64,000 bases of DNA from Chlamydoabsidia padenii. Its lineage: Eukaryota > Mucoromycota > Mucoromycetes > Mucorales > Cunninghamellaceae. Position 1 is the stretch's first letter. Every line of letters starts with the position of its first letter. Below, piece after piece: positions 1 to 10,570 of this stretch. A program made the translations under genes and the position numbers. Where the stretch lies: the NCBI GenBank assembly GCA_025330725.1, contig JAIWND010000047.1, positions 1 to 64,000 of the forward strand. The letters are read 5' to 3'. The notes beneath the pieces are model-generated. The model had not been told where the DNA came from and searched no databases. It worked only from the letters and a program-made list of their open reading frames with translations.

Positions 1-266
1 TTCATTGAGACAATAGAGCTCTTAAGATTCCAGGCGAGGGTAAGCGGGTTTTGAAATAAATTTTGTCTTGTGTGTCAATTTCCATTCTGCAACTTTTTTT
101 TTTATACAAAAGCCAGGTTAAAACGATCTTGAGGCTATACTGCTCCATAAAAGGTACTTGGTACAATGGCCATTATGTAAAGTTTGTTGGAAATAGGCTA
201 TAATGTCCATATCGCCACTTTAATCATTAGCATCACTTGTCCATTAAGGCAGTAGAGCTCTTACCA
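1..266 (+). repeat. Degenerate fragments of a multicopy coding family
   Basis: Positions 172-265 align base by base, with substitutions, to the reverse complement of 476-570, which is an open reading frame. Both share the blocks ATGTAAAGTTTGTTG and TAGARCTCTTA. A third, truncated piece (1-30, GACAATAGAGCTCTTA) repeats the end of the same unit, and a fourth lies at 10770-10840. The plus-strand pieces contain no long frame and look like decayed copies. No function is recognised. Confidence 0.6.
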
Positions 267-300
267 AAATCCCGTGCGCCTGGCAATTCCCCAATAGAGA

Positions 301-576
301 TCAAATCATGTTCCGGTCCAAAAGTAAAGAACTATCATAATCGGTTTTATGTGGATTCTTGCAATACCATTTGGAGACATCCCTGAGAGGTGGTGGCTTC
401 ACTTGATTCATGTTTTTCCTTGTGGACCGTTTCTGCAAAGAGCAGTTTTCAAACCCCACTAACCCTATGATTCCTTGTAAGAGTTCTATTGTCTCAGTGG
501 ACAATGAATGCTCATCAATAAATGGGCCATGAGCACTGCTTAGCTTATTTACAACAAACTTTACATAGAACACCAA
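301..576 (-). CDS. Unrecognised protein fragment, best-preserved member of a local repeat family
   Basis: About 91 codons are open, but the first codon is GTG and no convincing ATG or upstream exon is visible, so this is probably an internal or terminal exon, or a remnant. The C-terminal half is basic and contains a PPLRDVSKWYCKNPHKTDYD stretch; I do not recognise the family. Two or three decayed copies of its N-terminal part lie on the opposite strand at 1-30 and 172-265 and at 10770-10840. This supports a multicopy element or gene family rather than a single-copy gene. Confidence 0.3.
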   Translation of the reverse strand: MVFYVKFVVNKLSSAHGPFIDEHSLSTETIELLQGIIGLVGFENCSLQKRSTRKNMNQVKPPPLRDVSKWYCKNPHKTDYDSSLLLDRNMI

Positions 577-1265
577 GCGTCAAATCCCTTGTATGGAGCT
601 GTACAGGCTTGCAGTCTTTTTTTCTTTTTCTTTTTCTTTTTACCTCCCGTGTCTTAAAAAGGAGAGTATCAGGTCTCAAACCGATGCCAATAAACCGAAT
701 GTGTACTTTTATGATGTATTCTCAGTAAAAAGTCAAGCTTTCAGGCACTTATTTCAATCTAACCAAGTTTAAGGTCTTATGTACTTGTCATTCCTATCAT
801 ATGTATTAAAGTAACAGACAATCAACTACTTAATAGTTTTTCGTTTATCATAAAGTCCTATGTATAAAGTGTTTGATATGATATTTTTTATTACATCCTA
901 TTAAAAACAAGAATCATTTCTATACTATATCTATACTATAGTGAGAAGGGGGATCTGATAAAAAGAGAGCCTAAATTATGTGAGTGAAGAAGGGATGAGA
1001 GATAAAGAATTCCAGAGACCGTCACCACTTTTGTTATTCATCCAATCCAACCCAATGTTAAAGAGTGAGCCGCTCGTTTCTTTCCTGCTGTCTGATCATT
1101 CAATCCTTCTGAATAGAGACACATTTAGTTGATCATTTTACCTTTCCCAGATCTGTCGAAGTTTTATTAAGACGTTCATGTAAAGTGGGTGAGAGTTCTC
1201 GTGATGTGACAGTTGATGATTTGTACCCAATTTGATCGTGCGCCCGGTCAAAGGCATCGATTTAA
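577..1265. repeat. Gene-free stretch with dispersed repeats R1 (789-1028) and R2 (1171-1250)
   Basis: No supported gene. R1 (789-1028) has an inverted copy at 10313-10570 and a shorter direct copy at 13092-13260; all three share the core AAAACAAGAATCATTTCTAT and TAAAGTGTT. R2 (1171-1250) is repeated at 8299-8392 with the shared start GTTCATGTAAAGTGGGT. No terminal inverted repeats or coding potential were seen, so these could be non-autonomous elements or solo fragments of a larger element. Confidence 0.65.
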
Positions 1266-1727
1266 GTGTAAAACCGTAAGTGTAAGCGTAAGTGTAAGTG
1301 TCAAAGCGTAAGCGTAAGTGTAAGTGTAAGTGTAAGTGTAAGTGTAAGTGTAAGTGTAAGTGTAAGTGTAAGTGTAAGTGTAAGTGTAAGTGTAAGTGTA
1401 AGTGTAAGTGTAAGTGTAAGTGTAAGTGTAAGTGTAAGTGTAAGTGTAAGTGTAAGTGTAAGTGTAAGTGTAAGTGTAAGTGTATGTCTAAGGCGTAAGT
1501 GTAAGCGTAAGTGTCAAAGCGTAAGTGTAAGCGTAAGTGTCAAAGCGTAAGTGTAAGCGTAAGTGAAAGCATAAGTGAAAGCATTAGTGAAAGCGTAAGT
1601 GAAAGCGTAAGTGTCAAAGCGTAAGTGTCAAAGCGTAAGTGTCAAAGCGTAAGTGTAAGCGTAAGCGTAAGTGAAAGCGTAAGTGTAAGTGTAAGCGTAA
1701 GTGTCAAAGCGTAAGTGTCAAAGCGCA
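1266..1727. repeat. Hexamer satellite array (GTAAGT/GTAAGC)n
   Basis: The stretch consists of the 6-bp unit GTAAGT with GTAAGC variants and occasional GTCAAAGC spacers. It is nearly perfect from about 1317 to 1483. It resumes at 4926-5000 after the transposon, so one array was split by the insertion. The unit is not the TTAGGG telomere repeat. A frame through it would encode a Lys-Cys repeat, which is an artefact. Confidence 0.9.
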
Positions 1728-1927
1728 AGGGCATCCACAGTGGTCCACTAGCATTTCCTACTAGTTTAGTGTCTTTTCGTGGGTCGGGTTTTAAATGTAG
1801 TGGGAAACTCAAAAAAGTTCACAGTGGTCCACTTGCATTTCCCACTTGTATTTGATATCGCTACTCCTTCATTTTATTTTATTTTTTTCTTAAAAATCAT
1901 TTATCTTCTTATTTTTACTCTTCTAAA

Positions 1928-2888
1928 ATGCAACCATGCGATCTCTTCTCACACTCTGATGACGTTGACTCCTACAGTGAATTCTTCGATAACGATTTGG
2001 AGGAACAAGCAATGGCTATTGCAAAGGCGATCTCGAAAAGAAAACGGGAAGCAGTAACTCCTGTCAAGCAAAATCGCAAGTACAAGTACAAAAACAGCAC
2101 CTTGGCATACCAAACACTCTGGGACGATTACTTCTGCAGTAACCCAGTATTTAATGAAAGGGACTTCAAAACTCGCTTCCGAATGGATAAGGCTCTCTTT
2201 TTGCGTATTTTTGGAGACTTGGAACAGCAGGACACCATCTTTCAGCAACGATACGACGCCGCTGGTCGTCCTGGACTGACTGCCCTCCAAAAGGTGACTT
2301 CTGCCATCAAGCAATTGACATACGGTGAAAGCTCTGACGCCTTTGACGACTACTTGAAGATCGGCCAGACTACCCAACTGGAATGTCTCCGTAAATTTTG
2401 TGATGCTTTGGTGGTGGTTTACGGTGAAGAATACTTGCGAAAACCAACGGTGGAAGACCTGGAGCAACATTTGCAAGAAGGCTCAGACTTGGGATTCCCT
2501 GGCATGATTGGTTCCATTGACTGTATGCACTGGGAATGGAAGAACTGTCCCACTGCTTGGCATGGACAGTACCAAGGACATTACAAGAAACCAACGCTAA
2601 TCCTGGAAGCGGTAGCCTCAAACGACATGTGGATCTGGCATTACTTCTTTGGTCTCCTTGGATCTCTTAACGACATCAACGTCCTGGATCGCTCGCCCCT
2701 CTTCGGGGAAATCATGGATTGCACTGCGCCAGTTGTCAACTACACCATCAATGGTCAGGAATACAACCATGGATACTATCTGGCAGATGGAATCTATCCT
2801 CCTTACTCAGCCTTTGTCAAGACCATTCCCAATCCTCAAACAGAGAATGAAAAGGTAATTAAATACATACACATATAGAGAAATGCTT

Positions 2889-2937
<49 letters not shown>

Positions 2938-3375
2938 GTAAAGGTCTTTGCTGCTAAACAAGAAGCATGTCGGAAGGCGGTCGAACGAGCCTTTGGAAAC
3001 CTTCAAATCAAATTCCATATTCTTGTTTCCCCCGGTAGACTTTGGAAAATCGATGATCTCAGTAAGGTGATGACGGCGTGTATCATCTTACATAACATGA
3101 TAATTGAAGCACGGCGAAACGCACCATCAACATCATCAACATCATTATCATCAACATCATTATCATCATTATCATCATCATCACCATCGACGGAACCTGT
3201 GACGGCAACATTAGCGCCTGTATCGTCGTCTGCCGTTATGCCCGTGCATCTCGAGCCATCATTCGAACGATTTTTGGATGTGTTCGATTTCATTCGAAAT
3301 GAAACGATACACAACCAATTACGACAAAACTTGGTCGAACACATCTGGCAGGAGCATGGCAACAGGAGCCAGTAA
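1928..3375 (+). CDS. PIF/Harbinger DDE transposase
   Basis: Two exons, 1928-2854 and 2944-3375, encode 452 residues. The catalytic triad is visible: D198 in GSIDCMHW, D249 in GSLNDINVLD and E323 in RKAVERAFGNL, matching the plant-transposon/Harbinger nuclease domain. Without removing the intron (GT at 2855, AG at 2942-2943) the frame stops before the E residue, so splicing is required for activity. The intron contains an unbroken run of 45 T (2892-2936). The C-terminus is Ser/Thr-rich (residues about 355-395). The start ATG at 1928 lies close to the left terminal repeat. The triad is complete, so the protein may be active; the partner gene looks broken. Confidence 0.9.
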
Positions 3376-3664
3376 GTGCCAGTATATATCAAAGGATGGA
3401 TACAAGCATTGATAGATTAGCCAAACATTAGAATAGATATGTTTTTTTTTACTTTAATTGATAATAATAATAAAATAGATAAAATAAAAACTAAAAATAA
3501 AGCTATACTAATCGTCGTTGATGTTGTTGGTGTTTCTGGCGTTATCGGTGGTTGTGGTGGTGGTAGTGTCGGGCGAAAAAAAAGTGTTATCCCTAATGCT
3601 TGCTTGTAGGTCTTCTAGCCATTGTCGGTTCAGATCATTAGAGTGGCCGTCGCATCAATTGCCA

Positions 3665-4421
3665 TTATTTTGGCGCTTCGACAGTTTTTTGCATCCGAAG
3701 CTGTTCACGATCAATGGCCATCTTTTCCTTAAGCAGGCGGTTCCTTTGGATGCCCACTTGCTTCATGTTCTCTAGATGAACCAACATGGTGTCGTCGTCG
3801 TCGTCGTCGTCGTCGTCAGTATGCTTCCTTGCCAAAGCTTTTGCCTGTTTCGGCCAATCGGTCGGATCGTTCCGTTATCGGCAGGAGCAGCAGAAGAAGA
3901 AGGAAGGAGAACAGCAGAGGAAGGAAGAGAGAGGACCAGCAGAGGAAGCAGCAGCTCTTGGTCTGGTAATGGGTTTCGAAACGTATCGTTGAATCCACTT
4001 CGGGTGACTTGACAAAATCTTGAAGCAGTGCATCAAGTTAAAATGACATTTCTTCACACGAAGAAACATAGCTTTGGCCTCTTGTTCCTATTAAACAAGC
4101 AAAGTTAGTTATTCATGTTTTAATGTAATGACATAGTAAAGACATACGTTGGATTCATCGTTGGAGCCACTGTGCCGAGCATTGCGGACTTGGGTCATGC
4201 AAGCAGTGAAGTAACTGCATTTCGGATTGATGACATTTGTCCAGCGGTTTGACAAGGCAGTGCTGGTACGCTTGCCCTTCAAAGCGGCGGGGATCCTGTT
4301 GTTGTAATCCGTGAGGACCCGTTCCCAAAGCATCTTGAAGTCCCGTGCCCCTGATGGGATCGAAAGACACCACCAAGTACGAATTACAGAGTTGTATGTC
4401 TTCTGGCTCCGTGAAATTCAT
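3665..4421 (-). pseudogene. Harbinger ORF2, Myb/SANT-like DNA-binding protein, frameshifted
   Basis: On the minus strand the N-terminal block NFTEPEDIQLCNSYLVVS...DPIRGTG matches the trihelix/Myb-like domain of Harbinger ORF2. The next block, LWERVLTDYN...LSNRWTNV, is in another frame (switch near 4333). An intron (donor GTATGT near 4148, acceptor near 4094) leads to AMFLRVKKCHFNLMHC...HPKW, again family-typical. A further frame change near 3830-3890 is needed to reach the acidic and coiled C-terminus ending at about 3665. At least two frame breaks imply a pseudogene unless frameshifting or unseen introns are involved. Upstream (4430-4780) lies a long CAA/GTT tract that would encode polyglutamine in frames not joined to this start. 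Confidence 0.75.
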
Positions 4422-4517
4422 TGCCCTGATTGTTGTTTCGTCACGAGGGCTGGATTCAATGATGGCGGTGGTGGTGGTAATGTCGCTGTTGTCGTTGTCG
4501 TTGTCGTTGTTGGTTGT

Positions 4518-4680
<163 letters not shown>

Positions 4681-4923
4681 GGTGGTGTTGTTCAATTTGT
4701 ATGGGTGCCAAATTGTAAAATAAAATAAAAAAGGAGAGAGAGGAAGAGAGAGAGAGAGAAAAAATCCCACTTGGCAACCCATTTGGTCTGGTGGGCCACC
4801 AAGTGGGATTTCCGTCTCACTAGCGTTAGTGGGGGAGTTAGTGGACCACTGTGGGACTAATTTTTTCAAATCCCACTAAAATTTAGTGGAGTGGGAAATG
4901 CTAGTGGACCACTGTGGATGCCC

Positions 4924-5283
4924 TATAAGTGTAAGCGTAAGTGTAAGCGTAAGTGTAAGCGTAAGTGTAAGCGTAAGTGTAAGCGTAAGTGTAAGTGTAA
5001 AAAAAAATTCGAGAGAGTAATGATTTGACTGTTCTTTATTATTTATTCATAATGATGTTTGAATTTGTGTATGAATATGGTCAAGACGACATAAAATATG
5101 AGCAAGACGCGGCACCTTAGCTATGGATGAAGATGTGCAATGAACAGTGAACGTATTGATGAGCATGTTAAAAGAAGAACACAGATTTATTTGTTGTGGG
5201 GTTTTTTTTTTTTTTTTGAAACCATAGCATACGTAACTCGTAAGCTTTCCGGAGTAGTGTATGCGGCAAGGAGTTTGCGAGAA
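4924..5283. repeat. Right part of the split hexamer array and gene-free spacer
   Basis: Positions 4926-5000 continue the GTAAGT/GTAAGC array interrupted by the transposon. From 5001 to 5283 I see no gene, only A/T-rich DNA with a T15 run at about 5204-5218 that is echoed by another at 5323-5338 inside the next gene. Confidence 0.75.
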
Positions 5284-6404
5284 TTACCGGCTTTTAAGCA
5301 AGACTGCCAGTTCATACGGCAATTTTTTTTTTTTTTTGAATGATTCAACAAATTCGAGGTCTTCGTCCACCATTGTATGTGTTCGCTTTGATTGTGGTCC
5401 CATGGGTAAAGTTTCAGGGAAATCCAGTTCATCCGATGACTGTGAGGATCCTGAATCATCCACGATTTTGGCCTTTACTTCATCATTGTAACATATACCT
5501 TTTTCACAAATTCGACGAATCTTGTTGAGTGGTTCCTTTGAATCGACTTTATCAAGAATACTTCCAAATAAGCGTTTGTTCGTTGAGCATATCGTTTCCA
5601 CAACCGACTGAAAATTTTGTTGGTATGTTTGCTGAGGGTATAATTGCGCGAAGGCGATTTGATAAAGAAGGATGATGGTCGGGTCTTCAGAATAAGTATG
5701 ACGATGCAAAGACGGTTGTTGCTCCAACAGGAAGAGTGACAGGCCAAGCAGGGGGTTCAACGGGTTTGTGTAATAATTACTGTCGGGAATGGTTTCTTTG
5801 GATATGATTAAGGATTTTTTTGCCCAAATCAAAGAAGGGATTGTCAATAACCATGGCTTTTGCTCGGATTCCTTTTTGAAATCCAAAATCAGGCTAACTG
5901 GAGAAATTTTTTTGGTACCGAACACCAATACCACTGGGAGAGCGTGATAAGTTTTGACAACATTCAACGAATAGGAAACCAAACGTTGAAGGAACAGATC
6001 ATTGATGGTATTTTGAACTTCGATCAACACTGGTGGTAATGACAAAGGTAGATTGGATATATAGAGAACATCACATCTTGAATTATTCCAATCGCCATCA
6101 GCCAGAGTGTAAGTACCATTTGGGGCATCTAGTAACTCCTTGGTGATAAGATCGACAACAGCCCGAGTGACAATAACTGTATTGTTACGTGCTTCTTCCT
6201 GTATTCTTTCAGCCTATTGTAAATGGAGCGTAAGCAAAATTTTACTTCTTCATTGTTTCATGATTGAATATTTACTGTTAAAGCGGCCGATATCTTTTCC
6301 AACGCGCAAGTTTGCTTGTGTTTTGAAACTGCACTGTTGGCGTTGATAATCTCTGAACACACAGGGCATTTGTTTTGTCTTTTTCCAATTCTTTTAGGTG
6401 GCAT
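5284..6404 (-). CDS. Zinc-finger plus PD-(D/E)XK-like nuclease-fold protein
   Basis: Two exons, 6276-6404 and 5284-6213, give about 352 residues; both splice sites are canonical (GTAAAT donor, AATAG acceptor) and phase 0. Exon 1 encodes a C2HC finger with C13, C16, H29 and C33 in CPVCSEIINANSAVSKHKQT-C, resembling Rad18/UBZ4-type fingers. Exon 2 has a D91 in SRCDVLYIS, then 16 residues later E108-V-Q110 in LIEVQNTIN. This D...ExQ arrangement is that of Rpn/transposase-associated PD-(D/E)XK nucleases, and similar proteins of unknown role are, to my knowledge, common in mucoralean genomes. The C-terminus is acidic, then has a Lys run from a T15 tract. Nuclease activity is an inference; the finger could bind nucleic acid or ubiquitin. 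Confidence 0.65.
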
Positions 6405-7017
6405 GAAGTTATCTTGATGAATTCGGGAGATAGATGTAGAGAATGTCGTATTCTAACAGGCATTTAGTAACAATTGTGCTACATGCTGGAATGCTCAGCT
6501 CGGATAAAATTATTCTAGAGCATCCCTCTGCCTGCGGCCCTGTTGTTATATCCAGGGAGTAGTTTTGTATTACTGTTTTCTTCTCTCTCTCATTTTTATA
6601 TAATAAACTTGACCCACACCTTTGACTCAGTATTCATACAGTCTTTATTTACATAAACCACCACTACAACAGAGAATGTGTCAAAAAAACTAATAATAGG
6701 GTGGTGAATGTCAAGGTCATAACAATCAACCTTTTCAAATCCCGAATTCTCATGAATCTATTTTTATTCCTTTTTCTTTCCTCTTTTTTCCTCTTTGTTT
6801 ACTTTACTCCATCAACAACAAGCCACCATCAAGATGTCAGATATCATTTCCCATCAAAACCTAAAACAACTCAAGTTATGGAAACTGTGATTAAAGCTGT
6901 TCGTGACCTGGATGAAAAGGTCGCATCAATCCAACAAAAGCAGCAACAACAACAAGAACAACAACAATAGTATAGAATAGCATAGTGTAGAAGAGTATAG
7001 TGGTATCAGTAATGGTA
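6405..7017 (+). other. Intergenic stretch with a possible small ORF (6701-6970)
   Basis: Carries a TTCAAATCCCG motif at 6735-6745. The plus-strand frame 6701-6970 (first codon GTG) would give a hydrophobic N-terminal segment and a Gln-rich end (METVIKAVRDLDEKVASIQ then Gln repeats). An ATG at 6834 gives only a short peptide. I cannot decide whether either is translated. Confidence 0.25.
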
Positions 7018-7499
7018 TTAAATAAACGAATCATTTTTATTATATCGCATCCACTGATTTGGGTATCCGTATTTATGTGTCATTGTGCGTTCCATATTTG
7101 GGGGTTCGACGTCGTTTTCATTCTCCGTTGCTGAAATTTTGCTTATGGGGAATTCAGCATTCACAAATTCAGCAATCTTTTCCGATGGTGTTAATATTGG
7201 ACAATATAGGTTGATATAGGAGGAAGATTGATATACAGGTAGATATAGAGGGAATATAGATATATAGATAGAATAATAAACGTACGCATAGACTATAGGT
7301 GGAGTCATAAACATACTGATAGATTATAGACATAGAGGTAGAATTGTAACCATAATGACTTGAATAAAGCATACAGATTTTATTAGCTATACATTTTAAG
7401 TAAAGACGTATGGATTATAAAAAAGACATGGAGACAAAATATGGACGGATGGTTAAAATGTGTTTATTATTATTAAAAAAACAACAAACAAACTGTCTA
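7018..7499. repeat. Low-complexity ATAGA/GATATAG-rich stretch
   Basis: From about 7195 to 7345 the plus strand is an irregular repeat of GATATAGG/AGATTGATA-type words. The minus-strand frames through it are Tyr/Ser-rich artefacts. No gene supported. Confidence 0.5.
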
Positions 7500-8229
7500 T
7501 CAGCAAAACAAGATGTCGTTGATCGCATCATCGTCCAACTCCTCGACATCTTCCCGAACACCAGTCAAAGCCAGCAGACGAGTAGCAAATTCCGGCATCT
7601 CGTCTTGCCAGTCGACTGGCTTGCAACTGTTGATGCTGTGGAATCTGCCAGGTATGTCCACGTCCAGCAAGCGGTGGTACACAGATGCATACACCGAGTT
7701 TTCAGACAAAACCTTTGTCGTGAGGAGCCGCGCCTTCTGTTGGTGGTTAGACGGTGATGATGATGGTAAAGGTGACAATGGGGAGAGGGATACTTTATCG
7801 ATCTTCAGGACCAAGATGTGCATGATCTATAATAAAGATGGTTAGTAAAGGCGTATATTAATTAAGCTTTGAAACTTACGGTGACCACCAGAAGACATAT
7901 GCTAGCAGGACATGTTTCCTTGAGCTTCAAACGTGGATTGCGGGTGCGTTGATTCAAGTGCACCACATGGTAACAATCCACGAAGAAGTCGCTGGAGAAG
8001 AGAGGCTTGGTGATGTCAAAGCCTTCAAGGAAGAAACTAAAGCAAAAATATAACGAAGAGTAGTAAGTATCGCCATTGTGCATGTACATATTGTTTTGCT
8101 GGTTGATATCATACCGTGCGCTTTCCATGATTTAAGCATACCGCTTCAATTGGCCAGGGAAGGCATCCGTATCCTTGTCAAAGTCGTATTTTTCGATAAA
8201 GTTCTTGCCAGCCACCTTGAAGGACGATC
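7500..8229 (-). CDS. Unrecognised three-exon gene (C-terminal part visible)
   Basis: Three minus-strand exons join in phase with canonical sites. The first, about 8131-8229, reads SSFKVAGKNFIEKYDFDKDT. The second, about 7879-8030, reads FLEGFDITKPLFSSDFFVDC. The third, 7500 to about 7827, contains SVYASVYHRLLDVDIPG and an acidic end EDVEELDDDAINDILFC. The consistent phases argue that it is or recently was a gene. No start codon was found: upstream lie repeats R1 and R2 (8269-8392), which may sit in an intron or have truncated the gene. No domain recognised. Confidence 0.4.
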
Positions 8230-8268
8230 TGAAATCAGATAAATGGCGGCTGTACTAAACTATATGGG

Positions 8269-8392
8269 TGGAGGGGAGATAAATAAAGCTAGAGATCATC
8301 GTTCATGTAAAGTGGGTAAGAGTTTTCGTGATGACATGGTTGATGATTTTTGATTTCTGATGTATGTAACAGTTTGCCCATGCGCCCTGCCA
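8269..8392 (+). repeat. Dispersed repeat R2 with an adjoining R1 end
   Basis: 8299-8392 is a copy of 1171-1250. Directly to its left (8269-8298) is GAGATAAATAAAG-C-AGAGA, matching the end of R1 at about 1000-1020 and, inverted, at 10313-10345. R1 and R2 therefore occur side by side in the same order in two places and may be parts of one longer element. Confidence 0.6.
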
Positions 8393-8451
8393 GTAGTGTC
8401 TATTTGCTAAATATATGTAATAGATGTCCAGTATGTCGATATAGATAAATA

Positions 8452-8735
8452 GGTAATCAATCGTCCAAGCTGTAGTCTATGTTTGTTGGTACTTGGGCCA
8501 CTGATCGACCTAAACATACAGAAAGAGAAGAGAGAGAGAGAGAGAGAGAAAAGTATTAGTATCAGAGTCTTGATGAGCTTAGTCTACAGAACCACTTTTT
8601 TTTTTTTTTACCTTTTCCAAGTTAATCCAGTTTGAATAAGTTTCAATAAAGAGTCGCCATTGTCAGCAAGACAGCACATTACCATAGAGTTAGTTGCTCC
8701 ACCACCGTTTTGTGCAGCACCCTAATATAACCACA
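8452..8735 (-). repeat. Repeat family R3, minus copy (exon/intron-like)
   Basis: Read on the minus strand: an exon-like block containing MVMCCLADNGDSLLKLIQTG, a GTAAAA donor near 8610, CTCATCAAGACTCTGATACT (about 8552-8578), a pyrimidine tract, a TTTAG acceptor near 8513 and a second block. The inverted copy at 9842-10280 shares all these elements. Nucleotide similarity spans exon and intron, while the other copy has stops, so this may be a non-coding or transposable unit rather than a protein gene. Confidence 0.45.
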
Positions 8736-9841
8736 GTGAGTGAATAAAAGAGTGTCTATATAAAGTTCAGCAGCCGGGAAAAGTCATGTTTGATGCGACC
8801 TCTACACCATGCCATAACAAAAAAGTCCAAGGTATTTTTGTATTTGGTAAGGATTGTTCCGTTCAGTAATAAAAGATGCATTGTTTTGGTATATGTAGGT
8901 TACCCCATGTTGAGATAACAGAGGTAGGTTTACATAGCATTGTAAACAATACATTCACACCGCCATGTTAAAGTGAGTGATTAAAATAATAAAGAGGGAG
9001 GGAGTAAGAAGAGGACGAATTTCGAAGACAGTCCGCTTCAGCTGCGTTTTAAAAATAATCCTGACATTCAAGTTTCCCCACACTTCCTCCTTCATCCCCG
9101 CATCTGTGGCGGAGCTTGATTGATATTTGGACTTCATTTTCATTTACTGTTTTTGTTCTGCGCCGTTTCCGAAGAAAAAGCTTTATGATCTACACTTCCG
9201 GAAGTGAAAGGAATAACCCACACGCCTCGAACCTAGGAGAGACTACCAACAGATTCTGCCCATGCAAGAAGCAAGTTTGTACAGCTTGTTCCTGTCTAGT
9301 AAAGCTATCAGAATTTCAATTCCTTTGCAATACTATACTGGTTCCTCTTCTTGGTGGCAAAACCCAATTGGCGTGGGAAAAGACTTGAGAAAAAAAAGTG
9401 GGAAAGTGAGAAAAAGAAGTGGTCTTTTATAGCTTTTTGTCCGAGAAAACAGTCCTAGATTTCGAAAATTTTATTCCACCAATGGTGAGAGATGACGAAA
9501 TGGGTCAGCTGACACTTTCTACCATAAACGGCCAAGCTCTGGAATGCGTTGTTTTCTTTTTCATGATCGGGGTTTACAAATAAAATCAAGTGGCTAAAAA
9601 TTAAGACCTTCACTCTTTTTTTGTTTCCCCAACTTGACTTGATCCTTTATTTACTCACCTTTAACATGGGGGCTTGACAGTACTGTATTATTGACGTTGC
9701 TCGATGAACCTAATGATCACAAGCAATTCACCGTGCGAACACTAATGACGACGAACAATTCAACCTTGGTTTAAACGGGTCTACTTCACGAATATGAAAC
9801 TCACACTGGTTAGAACGAAGACGTGAAGATAAACAAAAGGC
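8736..9841. other. Gene-poor stretch, no supported gene
   Basis: A TATA-like box (TTTATATAG read on the minus strand, near 8757) lies just upstream of the minus R3 copy. Two open frames (8955-9143 minus; 9116-9388 plus, with CPCKKQVCTACSC) overlap each other and show no recognisable domain. I would not call either a gene. Confidence 0.4.
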
Positions 9842-10312
9842 GATGGTGAAATAACTGACTCTGTGGTAAAGCGGGTTAACAAATCTCTTTGATAACTGAT
9901 TCAAACTGGGGGAAAAGGTAAAACGAGCAAAAGAAAAGAACTGGGTGGTATTGTTGACTGGGTTATTCTGCTTGTGGGCCAACACCCTCATCAAGACTCT
10001 GATACTAATACCTTTTTTTTCTTTGTCCTTCCTAGGTAGAATTGATACATACTAACTCCTTGTGTATGGACTATGTACTGGTGATGAACAAACTAGGGAG
10101 GAAGGGAAAGCAATCAAACAACAGGAGAGGATAAGGAAGTACTGTAAAATGGATCAACAGCTTCATCAAGGCTCTAATACTAATATCTCTTTTTACTCTC
10201 TCTGTTTAGGTGAATAGGTGACACAAATACCAGCAACGTAAGCAACAACTTGGACGACTAATCATCTATTTATCTGAATCAACAACATAATTTGGATCGG
10301 ACGATAACAAAG
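9842..10312 (+). repeat. Repeat family R3, plus copy with duplicated intron tail
   Basis: Matches the minus copy at 8452-8735: GATGGTGAAATAACTGACTC against GGTGGAGCAACTAACTCTAT, then ATTCAAACTGG and a GTAAAA donor. The intron tail CTCATCAAGACTCTGATACT (9988-10007) occurs a second time, diverged, at 10161-10185, each followed by a pyrimidine tract and a TAGGT. The downstream block CTTGGACGACTAATCATCTA is shared with the other copy. In-frame stops show that this copy does not encode the peptide of the other. Confidence 0.5.
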
Positions 10313-10570
10313 TAAGGTGGTCTCTGGCTTTATTTATCTCTCACCCCCTCTTCACACTCGTAGTTTAGTATCCCTTTTAATATTACTCACTCCGTCACAT
10401 CATAATATAGACATATATTAGTATAGAAATGATTCTTGTTTTGTTTTTAACTGGATTTAATAATAAAGAACACATATGTAACACTTTATACATAGGACTT
10501 TGTAATAAATGGAAAAATTATTGAGTAGGTGATTGTCTGTTGGCCTAATACATATGATAGAAATGAATGG
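10313..10570 (-). repeat. Dispersed repeat R1, inverted copy
   Basis: Reverse complement of 789-1028: shared CATTCATTTCTATCATATGT-like left part, CAGACAATCACCTACT, AAAGTCCTATGTATAAAGTG and the GAGATAAATAAAGCCAGAGA end. It abuts R3 on its left. Confidence 0.7.

Noticed and set aside
1298..1498. Lys-Cys repeat frame in the hexamer array
   Set aside because: A direct consequence of the GTAAGT repeat; begins with GTG and has no gene context.
1266..1727. Telomere-like array
   Set aside because: The unit is GTAAGT/GTAAGC, not TTAGGG, and genes lie on both sides, so it is an internal satellite.
1949..2621. Minus-strand frames inside the transposase gene
   Set aside because: Shadows of the plus-strand coding exon.
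9116..9388. Plus-strand frame with a cysteine cluster (CPCKKQVCTACSC)
   Set aside because: The spacing fits no known finger that I can name, the start is not supported, and it overlaps another weak frame on the other strand.
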